Assembly: GCA_002633005.1 (NCBI GenBank)
Contig: NMRA01000003.1
Span: forward strand, 901,581-965,580
Reading direction: 5' to 3'
Origin: Phoronis australis
Lineage: Eukaryota; Phoronida; Phoronidae
Length of the DNA: 64,000 nucleotides
Below are positions 14,406-26,100 of this stretch, one piece after another. The notes beneath the pieces were generated by a model. It made no database searches. It saw only the letters and a list, made by a program, of their open reading frames with translations, and was not told the origin of the DNA. Made by a program: the position numbers and the translations under genes. How positions within the stretch are numbered: the first letter of the stretch is position 1; each line of letters starts with the position of its first letter.

Positions 14406-14639
14406 CTTATCAACATTTGATTCTAACGTTATAAGATCTTTTTCCAACTGAGATTTATGTACACACTTTAATTCTAGTAATTCAATGCGGTCTTCTAATT
14501 TCTTGATTCGGTCGCTGTGTAAGATATAATTCCATGACGAAAGTCCGAGAGAAATTAACGAGACCGCCAATACTAATAAAATTGTCCAGGAAAATCGTAA
14601 AGTGAACAAACTTTGTGGATCTCGCCGCCGTTTTTCCAT
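14406..14639 (-). CDS. first exon of a type II membrane protein with coiled coil (partial)
   Basis: The minus-strand frame starts at an ATG at 14,639 and runs 78 codons in phase to a strong splice donor (AAG|GTAAGTT at 14,406). Residues 1-15 are basic and would be cytoplasmic. Residues about 17-36 (SWTILLVLAVSLISLGLSSW) form one hydrophobic span with no signal-peptide cleavage site, predicting a type II single-pass protein. Residues 43-78 (KKLEDRIELLELKC...) show heptad spacing of a coiled coil starting outside the membrane. This layout resembles first exons of membrane collagens (types XIII, XXIII, XXV) or TNF-type ligands such as ectodysplasin, but no Gly-X-Y exon was found, so no name is given. 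Remaining exons would lie leftward or beyond the window. Confidence 0.55.
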
Positions 14640-17600
14640 GTTTTATAATGTCTCCAGTCAGTCTTTTCCCTGTGACTGTAATTCAGAAATCCTCACACTC
14701 GTTCCAATAGAAACCAGATTGCAAGACCCATTTGCAAATCACATCCGTAGTGAAACCGGCTGCCAACACGTTTGCAGACGCACAGGATCTACACGCTTCT
14801 GAAAACACTTGGTGTGTACTAAGTTTTGGAAGATTAGCCTCGCAGAGGGCGCGAAATCGCACGCTAATGTCGAGTCTTGAACCGGACCAATGGGAGATGA
14901 GAACAGGCGGGACTGTTCTCCACCCACCGCATATATTTTTCGTATGCCGGTTGCAAACACTTATGTCGTTATCAAGGTTAGACGGTTTTCCCGCATGTGC
15001 ATAACATTTCCAGGTTTTCATCTTAGTCAAAAAATTCATACGTCTATTGTACTCGCGGAAAATTCAAGTCCATATCAGGCCAAGACCCATTTTAACCCTT
15101 CTTTATAAATGACCCATGTATTACTAGATTCTGCACTTTCTGTATACACACTACTTGAAATTTTAACAGCTGTTACCCCAAGATTCCGATGACAGTTTGA
15201 CGCTCTGTCGCAATGTCCATACGGTATTTACTCTGAGTGGAGTCCATTCCCGCTAAATAAAATCAAAGGTTTGGTCCACAGACTTAATTATTATTCAATA
15301 ACGGTCTAGGTTATCCAACACACAATCTCTGCACTGTCATCGAATTGAGGAGTTTCAATGCAATCAATATCCAAGTGGTTGCGTGTAACCAATACGCCAC
15401 CACACGATACTACTTGTGACCAATAAAGTACTCAAGAAGAGTGGCCTTTTGATTTCTCAAACAGACATTAAACGGCTATCAGAGCTAATTTATCCTGGTC
15501 ATAACTTTTAACGAAAATTATTAGTTTCATTCTTTACACACATGTTGCCTTTACAAAAATTGTGTTTGTAGTGTGTCTAGAAAAAAGCCATGCCGGAAAA
15601 TTTCCTTGTTTTTTATGTCTCAGCTTACGTAAGAACACACTGCGTTTTCTTCTACTTAGCGGTACAATAAATAAACGAAGCCAATACTCCTGCCAAAATT
15701 GTCTAAATCTTTCATTTACAATAATAAAATGTTAATTGCTTTGTCATCGGAATCAAAAAGCACTTCAGAATATTTTAGGGATTCAATCCAAAGTTATTCC
15801 TCAGTGAATTCCGACAGCATGACACCGATACAATCATAACTATCATCTTTTAAAAGCAGCTCCATTGCAAAACATACCAAGTGCTCTTTCATCACGTAAT
15901 CAAATGCTGTCAAAATAAGGAAAATTAAAAACTGAATTTACAAAATAATTTTTGAATTTCCGGTGATGTACCAACAAAATGGTTGTCACAGCTGAGCTGA
16001 CTTGGCAATAAAAATACCAATACTTCACAGGCCTGTAACTTACGATGATCTAACGAAACACTTCTCTGATGTAAGACTTTTTTTCCTTGATTTCAAGCTT
16101 GAACATTGATGTTCAAGAATGTGCAGAAGATTTTTTTACCTGGTGGAGACTTTGACCTTGATGTCGCTCAGTTTGTGCACACTATTAAAACGATTCAATG
16201 GTCGCGTGGAGTAAAGCAATGACCGTGATGACGAGTTGAGAATAAACACTTTGCATTCTAATTGACTTTATGAAGTGATACTTGAACGAAGGGACATCCT
16301 ACAGCAATTATTTTTGTATGTGAAAAGTATAGCTGTCTTGTTCAAAACGGCGGCGAAAATTTTACTTTTCTTGACAAGCGGCTACACTTCTGATGATTTT
16401 AGTCTACCTTCGTGTGATGCTCGTCTATAGAGGCCATTAGACGTGACCTATGATTTGCGTATGCAGAAAGCAACACTATTTTCTTATTGCGAATAGCTGT
16501 GCAGGTCTACTCAGAGCGTATGCGATCGTATTCAGGATGCATACCACTTGTGCTGGCCGAATGCCTAGCAGAACACGTTGGCGTTCGCTCCGAGTGCGTT
16601 CAGCGTGTGCGTTGAATCAACGAGTGCAAGTAGAGTCTGCGTACGTACGTGACTCGGCATTCGGGTCGTGCCGATGGATCAGGGTGTGTGCCTGAAGTTC
16701 TGACGTTTGAAAATGTATTTGATTTTCTGATATCACTCTGGCTTCGGTGCCACTACGTAATCTGGTGGGGGAATCGTGGAGTTTTAGTAGTCATGACAAC
16801 CAGGGAAAGTGCTAGTTCAACTTTCTATGACGAGGGGGGTGGGGTTGTGAACGGGGTTCGTGTGCCCCTTGATCCTAACATTCGTAAGGCCCTGGACCCC
16901 CCTATGACTGACACTGAGCCGTAAGGTAATATAGTCGGATATACACCATGGGTCCCCCAGAACTGAATAACGTTTGTTATTTAGCGGTAGCGGGTCCTAG
17001 CTTTTTGTTCAAATCGATTTTAAATCAGGGATACATCAACGCGCTATCACTGACATCACTGGCTCATTGCCTATACACTGACATCTTGGTCTGCGGGCGT
17101 TAGAACTTTGAATCGCAGAATACACATTTCCATTATGGCGCGACAAAAAGGCGTGATTGTCGGTATATTTTTAATGCCCCAGTTGACCCGCTGATTTAGG
17201 AAACTACATTGTGCTCCTACGACGTGGTTCGTGCTTCCAGAATTATCCCTGAAATTCGGAGAAGAACGACGCCTGGGCACAGGCTCAGTCACACTGCACC
17301 GCAAACAGATGCTTTAGGGATGTTTGTTGGTATCAGGAAGGACAAATTTATAAAACAAAAAGGTGTCTTGAGGGCGCAACATGAATGAAATCTGTTTGAA
17401 TCAAGACAAGTCAGGCTTGCGTCTCCTTCACTGAAACTTGTTTGCTATTTTTTTGAAGCACAAGCAGACACGCGCTCAGTGGTTAATAGTAGTTGATCCC
17501 GTTCGAAAATCTACGTCAGTCGCAATCATCTCAATAGGAACACACGTCATCTCTAAAATTTCATAACTAAATAATCCTTCAAGCGTTTTGACAGATATAT

Positions 17601-17957
17601 ATGGAACGCACTTAGTGTCACTTTGTGACTAGTCATTTCTGACGCGTAAAGGGCGCGGTCGGCCAGTGGTCGAACATGGTCTTCAAAGAACCAATCAATG
17701 TTGAGGTTATAAATGTTACTGGTTCACAAAAGTCTTCATCCCTTCCACTAATGTCGCTGTTCAGTCTGTTTTCACCACTTGGAAGTCTGCAAATTTCACC
17801 CAAAGCTTGCTTAAGTTTTTCGTGTCGTGTCATATCCAAAAACTACCCGACACAGTACCACACACCGCAGGCAGATTGTCATTGTTTCAAATAATATGAA
17901 TAAAATTTTCCCTTATTGGTTAATGTTAAGTGGGAGGGTAGCTAACAGGCTATCGAA

Positions 17958-18168
17958 TGCAGAGGCGGATCTACGGAGGGGGATTCAGGGGGTTTAAACC
18001 GGCCGCCCCCTGGGACAAAAAATAAAAAAACGTCGCCAGGAAAACGAAATCGGCTACAAAAATAAAAATCTTACACGGGAAGGGGAACCCTCTCCCCCCC
18101 GGACGCGCCTCGGATTTGCGCGAATCCTAACTCCCCCCGTTACTGAAAACGTAGATCTGCCAGAGATG
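17958..18168. mobile_element. MITE-like element with short inverted ends
   Basis: The left end (GCAGAGGCGGATCTACG) and right end (CGTAGATCTGCCAGAG) are near-perfect inverted complements about 200 bp apart. The interior has G-rich and C-rich tracts and no coding capacity. Related 'gcggatcta' ends occur at 43,086 and 48,378. This suggests a non-autonomous DNA transposon; the superfamily is not assigned and no clean target duplication was found. Confidence 0.45.
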
Positions 18169-18215
18169 TCAGCTCCCGTTGGCGCATAAACTAATATCGG
18201 AGAATATGTAATCAC

Positions 18216-19184
18216 TGACCAGAGCACAATGTCTTAACAGAAATGACTATGTTGTTTTTACATTCTCTGAAATGAGTCCAAGTCACTAGGTGACGCCAGG
18301 CGCATTCCATACGACGGGGCAACATCTAGCGCGACTCAGAGGCATCCAACTCACAGGGTGTGGCAAAATCTTCAGGTTTAAAAAAAACAAGTACAGAGAA
18401 CGAAATTTTTTTATATTGTAATGGCATTCAGTTTGCTTAGTTTCTTTACAGTTCCAAAAATGAATTGAACGGACGAATGATGTGAGCTTTCTGTTTGGCG
18501 CGATTGTGAGGTTAGTTCACTGTGGAAAAGTTTTTGAAGAACGTCCTTGCTTCAAGTATGGATTAGATTTTACTAAACGTTCTTATACTTCTAGCAGACC
18601 AGAGGGCGAGGAAATATGCAGGATAAAATCTAAAAAAAAAACGCAGCCAGTTTTCGTCTTTCTTTTGTACAACTTTGAATTTTGCATAAAATCATATTTT
18701 NTGACCAGAGCACAATGTCTTAACAGAAATGACTATGTTGTTTTTACACTCTCTGAAATGAGTCCAAGTCACTAGGTGACGCCAGGCGCATTCCATACGA
18801 CGGGGCAACATCTAGCGCGACTCAGAGGCATCCAACTCACAGGGTGTGGCAAAATCTACAGGTTTAAAAAAAACAAGTACAGAGAACGAAATTTTTTTAT
18901 ATTGTAATGGCATTCAGTTTGCTTAGTTTCTTTACAGTTCCAAAAATGAATTGAACGGACGAATGTGAGCTTTCTGTTTGGCGCGATTGTGAGGTTAGTT
19001 CACTGTGGAAAAGTTTTTGAAGAACGTCCTTGCTTCAATTATGGATTAGATTTTACTAAACGTTCTTATACTTCTAGCAGACCAGAGGGCGAGGAAATAT
19101 GCAGGATAAAATCTAAAAAAAAAACGCAGCCAGTTTTCGTCTTTCTTTTGTACAACTTTGAATTTTGCATAAAATCATATTTTT
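18216..19184. repeat. tandem duplication of about 485 bp joined by a single N
   Basis: Copy 1 spans 18,216-18,700 and copy 2 spans 18,702-19,184, with one N at 18,701 exactly at the junction. The copies differ by only a few substitutions and a 3-base indel. The short open frame in each copy (a protein starting MSFLFGAIVRLVHC) has no known family. Two alleles joined end to end during assembly is the simplest explanation. Confidence 0.8.
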
Positions 19185-20180
19185 TGACAATGCACCATTG
19201 AAAAATTTAAAAAACAACTAATAGATTATTACATAAAAGTGATAAAATCATGGATATAATGTGAAAGATTCCTTTTAAACCGTTCTGCAAAAATTTGACT
19301 TTCCCAACTATAAGATCTTTATAATGTCCCTTGATGTTATCTGGGGTACACAAACAAGATTTCATTGAAAGGGAGGTTGCAGCTAAAGCTGTTGATTTAT
19401 TTGATATAACAACCAGCCAACTTAAACATGTCATAGGATACATAGAAAAAACAACATGCAATTGAGCTGAAGATGAAAACATTTACTAAAGTAATAACGA
19501 TAAAATTAGATTCGAATTTTCAAAATTAAAACTTGATATGACAGCTACTATCCATACTTATCATTCGTGTAATGTTCACAATCAGAGCTTCACAATAATT
19601 ACCATCTCAGCTGAATGGAGCTTGAACTGGTAGTGTGAGTGAAACTAGCGTTCCGATGTTACAGTGTTCATCCATTGCACCAGTGAATCCATCTATTTAA
19701 GAACATGGAAAAATGCACGCAATTCTAAGTCCTATTTGTAGTTTCAAGAATTTCACATTTCATTTACAGTAACCTACAGGTTCTACCTGCAGACATGGCA
19801 ACAGTCTCTTAAGGTGGTCCCATTCTGAGAACTAGTTTTTTTTCAGTGAATGACAGGCACCGAACTGGGTATGAATATCTAGTACCCTGTAAGGGACAAT
19901 TGCCACAGACTTGATGTTGAATGTGAAATGACAGTGTGATAAAATGTATATTATTAAACTATAATTAAAAAGCTATTTTAAGATGACCATGAAGAGAGCA
20001 AAAACTTAACATGATGGTAAGAGGTAAACAGTAACAAAATGTACTTAACTAGAAAACTAGTAAGTTACATGTGGTTAAGAGTTTTAATGATGTAATCTAT
20101 TATACCCACACTAGGGGAATTTCTTGCTCATGGAGTCTCTTTAATCATCATCTTAACAATTTTCAACTAATTACTATTCT

Positions 20181-23100
20181 TTAATGGGAAACGTTGAGAT
20201 CCAGAGTATTAAAAGTCGCCAGCAAGTTTCTATTAAGGGATGATTTGGCCAAGTTTGTCGCTGGTGGAGTGAGATCTTTATGTTTGCCAGGAGATTGCTT
20301 GACTGGAGATTTGAAACACTCTCGACACACAGCCAAATATTTGTCAGCGCCACCTATCACTTCAATCTGCAATTAGACAATGTTGAAGTAACTACAGGGT
20401 TTTACAAACATGCATACTGCTGTGAGCCTTAGTACTGAATAACCAATAACAACACAGATGAATAAAAACAAAAACACAAGGTGGTAACCATGACAATTAT
20501 TTCAGAATACGTAAATAAAATATAAAATTTCCTAACTCTTAGCCCTGTTTGTGTTCGTCATAATTTAATAATACTTTTAATAAGTTCCTTTAAAAAGTGG
20601 GCGTGATTTCCAAGAAAACATCATTACATGTGGTGGCAGTTGAGTGACTACTCATAATGCATGAGTCAGCTGTCACGCACTACAGCAGCCACTTTAAGAA
20701 GTGGTGCACCACCAAAATAAAAGTTCAATTGATATATAATTCTGAAATGAGTTGAGTTTGAAAATATTTAGAGTTGTTTTGAATGAGCTTTTACTTCCAC
20801 GTTCCCATGATGGGTAGAATGCATGCATGGTTCTCTTATGCAAGATGGGTGATACAGGTACAGAAGGTCTCCCCACTGTCCTAAGCCAACATGATCAGTC
20901 TTCATGGCAGCACATGGTTTTATTTCGGAGTATCCTTATCCTAGACTGGTTGCCTTCCATTCAAAGGGTTTAATCTCTGAGTTGCCCTTCTCATAGGTGA
21001 CTTGTGGCCAAGGAACAATATTTTTTTTTACATGGTAAGGGAGTTAGCCCCTACGCCCAACCGTAGTGTGACCCTCGGGAGTGTTGAAAGTGTTGGGATA
21101 TATTTCATCTGATCTCTACCTTTCGACCTGCCCCAGCATGGGTGGCCCTGCCAGGAGTTTTTAAACTTCCACCGGCAAAGCTCTAGAGGTCACTGAAATA
21201 CGCAAGCTGTTCTGCCATGACAAGGCATACATCCCAGGAACAGGTTGAATGAGAATTATTTGGATTTAAAGTTTCGAGAGCACTAACCTGCGTTAAAACT
21301 GTTTCATGAAATTTTTTAACTAAAATTAAGCAGAAAGAGTATCTCTGAAGTGTTTTGTTCGGTTGAAACCAATCTAAGTTTATATTTACATTTACAACAA
21401 CATTTGATAGACTCTCCAATTGGCAGTCATTGGATCTTGCATCAGAATGATTATCACAACAAAATTGGCCTGCACTTTGTCTCGCTATCCATTTCAAACA
21501 GAGATAACATGATGACAATGGTTGATTTGGCGACCTTGCTACTTCACATCGTGTTTGGTAAACTTAGTTGTCACGAAGTCGTCACAGCAAGAATCAAAGT
21601 CAGACAATTATTCAAAATTTGTGGTGACTTCCAAACGTTATATTAACATTATTTTCCCCTAGATTCAGTACCTTCGATACACAATTGTTCATTTGTTTCA
21701 TGAAATTTGTCACCCTCAGCAGTGTGCACATATCAAATGCCCACGCACTTAAATTAAAACAGGAAGTAAATAGACGAAAGTCTGAATTGTTCGGCAAAAA
21801 TCAGTCGAGGATGGACCACGAAATACGAGCCTCCAGTGCATCCGATTGTCTTCAGTGTTTCACAGTAAGAGTAATGAAGAATTGGGTAAACAACTGTGTA
21901 TATTCACAGGCGAAATGGACGAGGTATTCTTAATTTTCTAATAATGGTGACAGCGGCATGTTTTTTTCTTCTTTTTTTGTTGTGGTTGATTTTGACAAAG
22001 TCGTTTTGACATTAAACTAAGCGTTGAACACTGGTAGGAGTTCGATCATGAAAAGAGAGGCCAAATGGTAACTACTAAATTAAACTAAACTAGTACACAA
22101 GGGAGGAAAGTCCAGACAGAACTCTAATAACTGTTGAACCTGCTGTCACTCTGTATTGAGAAACTGCATTTCTCCAAGGATCAAAGGAGTAACTATCATA
22201 TTTAGGTTACAAATGGTGAGGAGACTGTCTATTCTCAAATCCCAAAATAAGCGTTCTTAACATGCAGAACTAAAATACACTTTGTGTAAATGAAATAATT
22301 TCCCTAAACCAAGTCAGACAGGTGAAGAATGTTACATAGTGTTTCACTAAACTATTCAACTTTTTATGTCTCCATTGTAACCCAATGTCCAACTTTGAAA
22401 CTTCATTCGCATCGAAATGACAAAAGGCAAACCAATTTTCATGCAAAACAGAGACTGGCACGGCTGCATTGTATTAAGTGCAAATGTTGACAGATTGCTA
22501 TAAAGAAAGAAACTGACATTTCTCATATTCTTGTATCAAATTGTTAAACAGGGGTTTTGATGTTATGGACAAAACATAAATATCTTACATTAAACGTTAC
22601 TCCTTCAAACGAGAATCCATGAGGTTTTAGTTACAGTAACATCACATCACTGTTAGCCAAGTTGTAATAGATTACCTTCCGACTATAATCAGGGGTGTGA
22701 CGAACACTCACCTCAGTCTCAGAACCTTTCCTTTTTGTGAAAGAGGCTTGACGAAAACACACCATACAAACAGCAGTTAACTTGACCACACTTTCAGCAA
22801 TGGGAACTAGCTGAAGTATATCGCCAAAACCCTGTGCAAACACAAATAGGTATTACATAAAAAGTTCTATTGCAACCAACAATGAAAATAATAACCAGTG
22901 TGATCATAGAAATCTCAAATTGCAATCAATTTTCATTTTCTATTTGTTGCACATGAATTTCAAAAGTTCACAACTGATATCTGAAAAACTTGTTCCACAT
23001 TCACCTCAGATGTTGTGCCAAAAATGCCTTTTGAAAGCAGCAGGGCTTGGAATGACCAATGACAACAAAAGAGGAAAATTTTCCAGGTGATGTAGCGTTC

Positions 23101-26100
23101 CACAAATATATAAGCTTGTGTGATAAAAATTTTTTTTGTGTTGTAAAATTAAGCTGAAATACGTGTTTTTTGCATGAATAAAGTCAAAATAATTATAAAA
23201 AAGAGACGAAAAAAGAGGAAACTAGAAATCAAGTAAGAGGAAATCAAAACCAAAAAAGAGTAAATCCTCTTAAAAGAGGAAAATTCCAATCCCTGAAGCA
23301 GGCCAAAAACAGTAGAGTTTATAATTTACCTTTCTCTGGAAGGTGGCATCAAGAGCAGCAACGATCACTATTTTGCCCAGGTCTGCCATGCGTTCACAGA
23401 ACGGAATAATATCAGGGAACTAAATAGGAAAACAAGGAAACAAAATGTAAAAAGTGACAAAGAGCGCTACATGAATGTGCTGAGGCAGCGTACACACAGT
23501 GGTAACCGGGGTCCTTGCACAAAAGCAGCAAATAATAAGTGATGACGCGAGGATATTCTTGACCAGGTTTGAACATGTGCACTTTGGGCGCACTTGATGA
23601 TAAAAGTGTGCCCAGCAGACTCGGTGTAATTAAAGTGAAAACATATGAAATAGGGCACTGCTGAAATGTTCTTGCGCCTTTTTATTTTTTATGTGCTAAT
23701 GGTGCAATCCAGGCATATCCCAGATGAGGAGACCTAAGCCACATAAAGGCAAGTATATTTTGACAGGAAGTTGCCTTTTAGTAACTCAGGCAGCGACAGA
23801 AACTTATAGGGGGAATTTCTCACACAAGTCTAGTGTTAGTGCGTGTCATTTCTCCAGAAAAGCAGTGAAACACAAGAGATGGCAAAATTTTGACGACACC
23901 AGTAGATGCATAACACTCAATAATGCATGCTCAGTGAGAGCTTCAGTACAGTAATAAGTCAAGGGACCAACGTACAAATTGTCCTTCATCAATTCCTATA
24001 ACTTCAGCATTGAACGCCTCTTGGTACAGTTCTTCCAGTTTGTTTGCACTCCTTGCAGATAACACTTGTCTGTGAATAGAATTTGTAGAAACACAATTAG
24101 ACTCCAAGAAAAGATTATGTCACAGAGTAATGAAGCAGTAAGTGAACTAGAAATGAATGAGAAGGAGTGGCGTGGTGGTATTCCGTGACCATCTTCGCAG
24201 TAATTTCACATAATTTAACTTGTACCATAATCAATAAATGACATTTTTCTACCACTTATATGTCAGATGCAAATATGAACAAAATAAAATTTACAAGAAA
24301 ATTATGTCAGTCAAATTATTTAAAACATTTTATTACACCTGTATCTCATTTACTCTGTGTATGGTTTGAACATCTTTACTAGGACACTGTACCCTTTTAA
24401 ACTTTATTTACTATTTTATAACGTATATTGCTGCATCCTCCATTATTTTGTTGATTTGGATGGTATGTATTGTATTTCAAATAGTGTATTGATTCGTTAA
24501 GCTTTTAGTATTTGGCGAGTTGTACGACAGTTTACTTTACTGCACAGTATTGTATGTTATGAAGTCCTATATTTGCAGTTATTTCACTTATTTTAACTTT
24601 TCTGTCATTAATGACATTTTCTACCACATATTTTCTGTAGCTCAAAACCTTGTCATCTGCAAATGTGAGCAACAACGCTCTGAGGAGAAACACCTGCCGA
24701 TATCAAACGGAAAACTTAGAAGCTACAAATTGACGAAAGCAAGAACAATAATGACCATGATCTTGACACCCATGGCACCATTATCAAACTAACAATAGTG
24801 CAAAGAGAAATTAGTCAACAAATGAGCAATCACCCAATCTGAATGTCATATAACTCAAGAAGGGTGAGTTGTACTTAAAAGTCGATGACATACTGCAGAC
24901 AGTTAATGAGGGTACCTATCAACATACTAAACTCAAGAAGATTCCCTCAAATGACCCAAAAGTGATTATTCTGGAAAGGCTATCACAGCACCACCTTGTA
25001 TCCGAATTCGCCCCGAAAGAAGAGGGCACACTAAACCGCAAAACATTAAAGGAGTAGGCAACCGTTTTTGGTGTTCTTTTACTTAAATTATGACTTTCAA
25101 GTTATTCTAGATAAGTTTTCAAGTTAACCAAAGTATACTAGGCTCTAAATTCATTAATGCATCACTTAAGAACTTAAAGTTTGCAGCCTGAATCATTTCA
25201 AGTCATTTCTGTTTACATGCACTTCAAACTGTGCCTGACACAGTATGTCTCACTGGCTTTATCCGGTTGTAACAATTTACTCCATTATTAGTCTTTCTAA
25301 GTCTCACTCACAGTCTATGCAAACATCTTTTGAAGAATACAAACATTCCATTTCACCGATTCCCCATGGATGACAAAATCTAACCCGTGCATGTGACCAA
25401 TCGCCATAGCAACTCGCACATCTTCACCATGTATGTAATATGCGGCCACATAGGCTACTCCAGCCATTTTGCATCCACTGCAGATCAAATAATGGGTAAA
25501 TCCCACACAACTGGGCTCTTAGCTAGTTCAATCTATAATTGTCGGAAATACTTGTCACAGATAAATAACGCATTTTTTTTAAAAAAAGCATGTCTCCAAT
25601 AAATCGTCTCACAAAGAAAGCTGACTGTGAAAGATTCGGGTTGCAAATTTCACATCCGCATAATTAATTAGTACACAGGATAAAAATTTATACCATCATT
25701 ATTTGATAATCGTAATTTAACCCAAAATGACCCAAAAACATTTGTCTCCCCCTTAAAACTGACATTCAATCACCATACCTGTCATGGGTCGCCACTCCTT
25801 CCTTGTCATACCTCACGTCATTAGCATACTTCACCAGAAGGCAATCATAGTTAGCTATTTGGTACCTCTTCATTCGTCGGATCAGTTCAGTTCTATGAAC
25901 AAATAACATATTGATATTGAAATACGAGATAAATCAGAAGTAACTTCCATGATTGACATATGTCCCAATTAAAAATATGTTCGTTGCAACCTCGTCACCA
26001 CAGATGAAAAAGAAGCGAGGTCATTAAGGTATTATGATGAAATAGAAATACGATGAATATGATAGAAAACACAATATAGTAAGTAAAAAATAATCTTTGG

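Larger units (their letters stand above)
14640..20180. other. intergenic, no gene recognised
   Basis: This is the upstream side of the membrane-protein exon and the downstream side of TK1. It contains a MITE-like element (17,958-18,168) and a tandem duplication with a single N (18,216-19,184). Open frames are short, lack motifs and have no consistent splice structure. Confidence 0.5.

Noticed and set aside
18482-19201. Two near-identical small proteins starting MSFLFGAIVRLVHC as a duplicated gene
   Set aside because: They arise from the tandem block joined by a single N, have no family motif or splice structure and occupy AT-rich noncoding-looking DNA.
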